A stretch of DNA of 34,550 nt from Candidatus Latescibacterota bacterium (GTDB lineage Bacteria; Latescibacterota; UBA2968): NCBI GenBank assembly GCA_022821275.1, contig JAJEDY010000088.1:1-34550 (forward strand). The letters run 5' to 3'. Shown here piece by piece: positions 33,239-34,550 of this stretch; the stretch's first letter is position 1, and the number at the start of each line of letters is the position of its first letter. A model generated the notes under the pieces. The model was not told the origin of the DNA. It did not search any database and saw only the letters and a list, made by a program, of their open reading frames with translations. The position numbers and the translations under genes are program-made.

Positions 33239-34339
33239 ATGCCCATCCATCTGTATTTCACCTTTATCTTTCTATTGGGTTTTGTCGCCCTTGCCAATGC
33301 ACAAGGCGATCCCGCCGAGATCCCCGCACGCTACGATCTGGCTCGCATGTCGCTGGAAGACGGCGAGGTCCATTATGCCGAACAGCAGTTCCTCAAAATC
33401 CTCAAAATTGACCCCAAACACGCGCCCACACACCTGACCCTCGGCCGCCTCTATCACCGTCAAAAACGCAATGCCAATGCTTATCGCCACCTCAAAACCT
33501 ATCTCGACCTCTCGCCTGAAGCATCCGACAAAACCGCGATTCGCACCCTGCTCAATACCATTGCCGACAGCCTGAAGGCATCGGACAAAGGCTGGGTCGT
33601 CATCGACCCGTCAAAGCCCTGGCACCCGTCTGTCCCACCCCAACCCGATGAACTCGGTTTTATATCTATCCAGGGCGGAACCTTTCTTATGGGCGGAACC
33701 TTTGAAAACGAAAAACCCATCCGCCTGGTCACAGTGTCCGATTTCGAACTCCTGAACCACGAAGTCACCAACACCGAATACTTTGCCTTCACCAGAGCCA
33801 CATCTCACCCTTCGCCCGAACACTGGCGCGAAGACTGGTTCTGGATGTCTGAATTCGGCACCCACCCCGTCGTCAACATCACCTATTACGACGCCGAAGC
33901 TTATTGCCAATGGCTGGACGCGCGCTTGCCCACCGAAGCCGAGTGGGAATACGCCTGCCGCGCGGGCCGCACCCAGGCCAAATATCCCTGGGGCGACGAT
34001 CCGCCCGACGAACAAAAGGCCAATTATGGACGCATTTTCAAAACGCCTTATCCCACGAGAGCCGTCAAATCCCACCCCCCCAATGCTTACGGCCTCTACG
34101 ACATGGCGGGAAATGTGTGGGAGTGGTGTGCCGATTGGTACGATCCCAACTATTACAAAAACGCCCCCTCCGATAACCCCAAAGGTCCAGACAAGGGCTT
34201 TGACTATCAACACACGCGCAGGGGTGGACAATGGCAGTCCTCCCCTCATTCCCTGCGTTGTGCCCGCCGCTATGGGGGTGAGCCGTCAGCTCAGGATAAT
34301 GGCAGCATGGCCTACTTCGGCTTTCGCTGCGCCCGGTAG
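33239..34339 (+). CDS. Secreted TPR protein with formylglycine-generating-enzyme (SUMF1) fold
   Basis: The 366-residue protein has a signal peptide (MPIHLYFTFIFLLGFVALAN then AQG), a TPR pair at about 28-110 (EVHYAEQQFLKILKIDPKHA, HLTLGRLYHRQKRNANAY) and a SUMF1/FGE-sulfatase domain at about 140-366: GGTFLMGGTFENEKP, NHEVTNTEYFAF, LPTEAEWEYACRAGR, NAYGLYDMAGNVWEWCADWY, RRGGQWQSS, YFGFRCAR. True FGE enzymes use two cysteines in the segment after the GGS motif; here that segment reads GGQWQSSPHSLRCARR with one cysteine, and no sulfatase gene is nearby, so sulfatase activation is unlikely and a binding or other SUMF1-type role is more probable. The Shine-Dalgarno is weak (GGAT). It appears monocistronic. 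Confidence 0.87.
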   Translation: MPIHLYFTFIFLLGFVALANAQGDPAEIPARYDLARMSLEDGEVHYAEQQFLKILKIDPKHAPTHLTLGRLYHRQKRNANAYRHLKTYLDLSPEASDKTAIRTLLNTIADSLKASDKGWVVIDPSKPWHPSVPPQPDELGFISIQGGTFLMGGTFENEKPIRLVTVSDFELLNHEVTNTEYFAFTRATSHPSPEHWREDWFWMSEFGTHPVVNITYYDAEAYCQWLDARLPTEAEWEYACRAGRTQAKYPWGDDPPDEQKANYGRIFKTPYPTRAVKSHPPNAYGLYDMAGNVWEWCADWYDPNYYKNAPSDNPKGPDKGFDYQHTRRGGQWQSSPHSLRCARRYGGEPSAQDNGSMAYFGFRCAR

Positions 34340-34348
34340 CGAAAAACG

Positions 34349-34380
34349 CGAATCAACGAATCGACGAATCAACGAATGGA
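34349..34380. repeat. Four tandem 8-bp units (CGAATCAA/CGAATCGA type)
   Basis: CGAATCAA, CGAATCGA, CGAATCAA and CGAATGGA follow one another directly, starting 9 bp after the stop codon of the SUMF1-fold gene. Like the ACAGATGAAC element it is a short-period repeat attached to a gene 3' end. Confidence 0.75.
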
Positions 34381-34459
34381 GTTCGCACTAACTTTAGTGG
34401 TTGAGCAAGCTAAGAAGCTGTTTTAAAATTATCGGTAAGCCCTGAATCGGAGCAAAAAA

Positions 34460-34550
34460 TTAGGCAAATAGGGTGGATATATCGGCGATATGGGGCGTTT
34501 TGGCTAGCATCAGGCGGTTGATTTGACAACTTTTCAAAGACTGTTCGGGT
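34460..34550 (-). CDS. Possible 3' end of an unidentified gene (partial)
   Basis: On the minus strand one frame is open from the right edge to a TAA at 34460-34462 and reads, near its end, NRLMLAKTPHIADISTLFA. The composition is plausible for a real C-terminus, for example of a transposase, but only 30 codons are visible and I do not recognise the family. Another minus-strand frame is also open for a longer stretch, so this is a weak call. Confidence 0.2.
   Translation of the reverse strand, partial: PEQSLKSCQINRLMLAKTPHIADISTLFA

Overview
The window looks like a chromosomal segment of an uncultured, diderm, FCB-type bacterium. Latescibacterota- or Poribacteria-like lineages fit best, but this is an inference from gene content, not from a marker gene. 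The supporting content is a PorV/PorQ-like outer-membrane barrel, a TonB receptor with an N-terminal carboxypeptidase-regulatory-like domain, a secreted protein with a type IX-like C-terminal domain, a GWxTD-domain protein, several CRTAC1/ASPIC-UnbV propellers, two DUF6785/6784-type membrane proteins and a phytanoyl-CoA dioxygenase.

Region 1 (1-22639, all minus strand) is a long co-directional array of about 15 genes with mostly tiny gaps or overlaps. In transcription order it holds: phytanoyl-CoA dioxygenase-like protein; an eight-CXXCH cytochrome lipoprotein with HEAT and TPR repeats; a secreted protein of unknown function; DUF6785-type membrane protein; secreted TPR protein; CRTAC1/UnbV protein; an FG-GAP propeller without signal peptide; a TolB-like lipoprotein; a second DUF6785-type membrane protein; a second signal-less FG-GAP protein; a TPR-FG-GAP-UnbV lipoprotein of about 1,100 residues; another CRTAC1/UnbV protein; an RnfD/NqrB-like (UnbU-type) membrane protein; a TauE/SafE permease; and the start of a CDP-alcohol phosphatidyltransferase. 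The order DUF6785, TPR, CRTAC1 occurs twice, once as separate genes and once with TPR and CRTAC1 fused, which suggests one functional unit that was duplicated. The likely theme is an envelope system: membrane permease-like proteins, secreted beta-propellers and redox components. The substrate cannot be read from the sequence.

Region 2 (22811-25279, plus) is a GWxTD/TPR secreted protein, divergent from Region 1 and ending at a strong hairpin terminator shared with Region 3.

Region 3 (25349-32735, minus) is a four-gene outer-membrane operon: small beta-barrel, TonB-dependent receptor, large secreted protein with a type IX-like C-terminus, PorV-like barrel. It has a good sigma70-like promoter upstream and strong hairpins between cistrons.

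Region 4 (32736-34550) is an AT-rich gene-free stretch of about 500 bp, a plus-strand TPR/SUMF1-fold protein, and an unexplained tail.

Several short repeat families sit exactly at gene ends. The most striking is a roughly 40-bp ACAGATGAAC-type element present three times, each copy supplying the last codons and stop codon of a gene.
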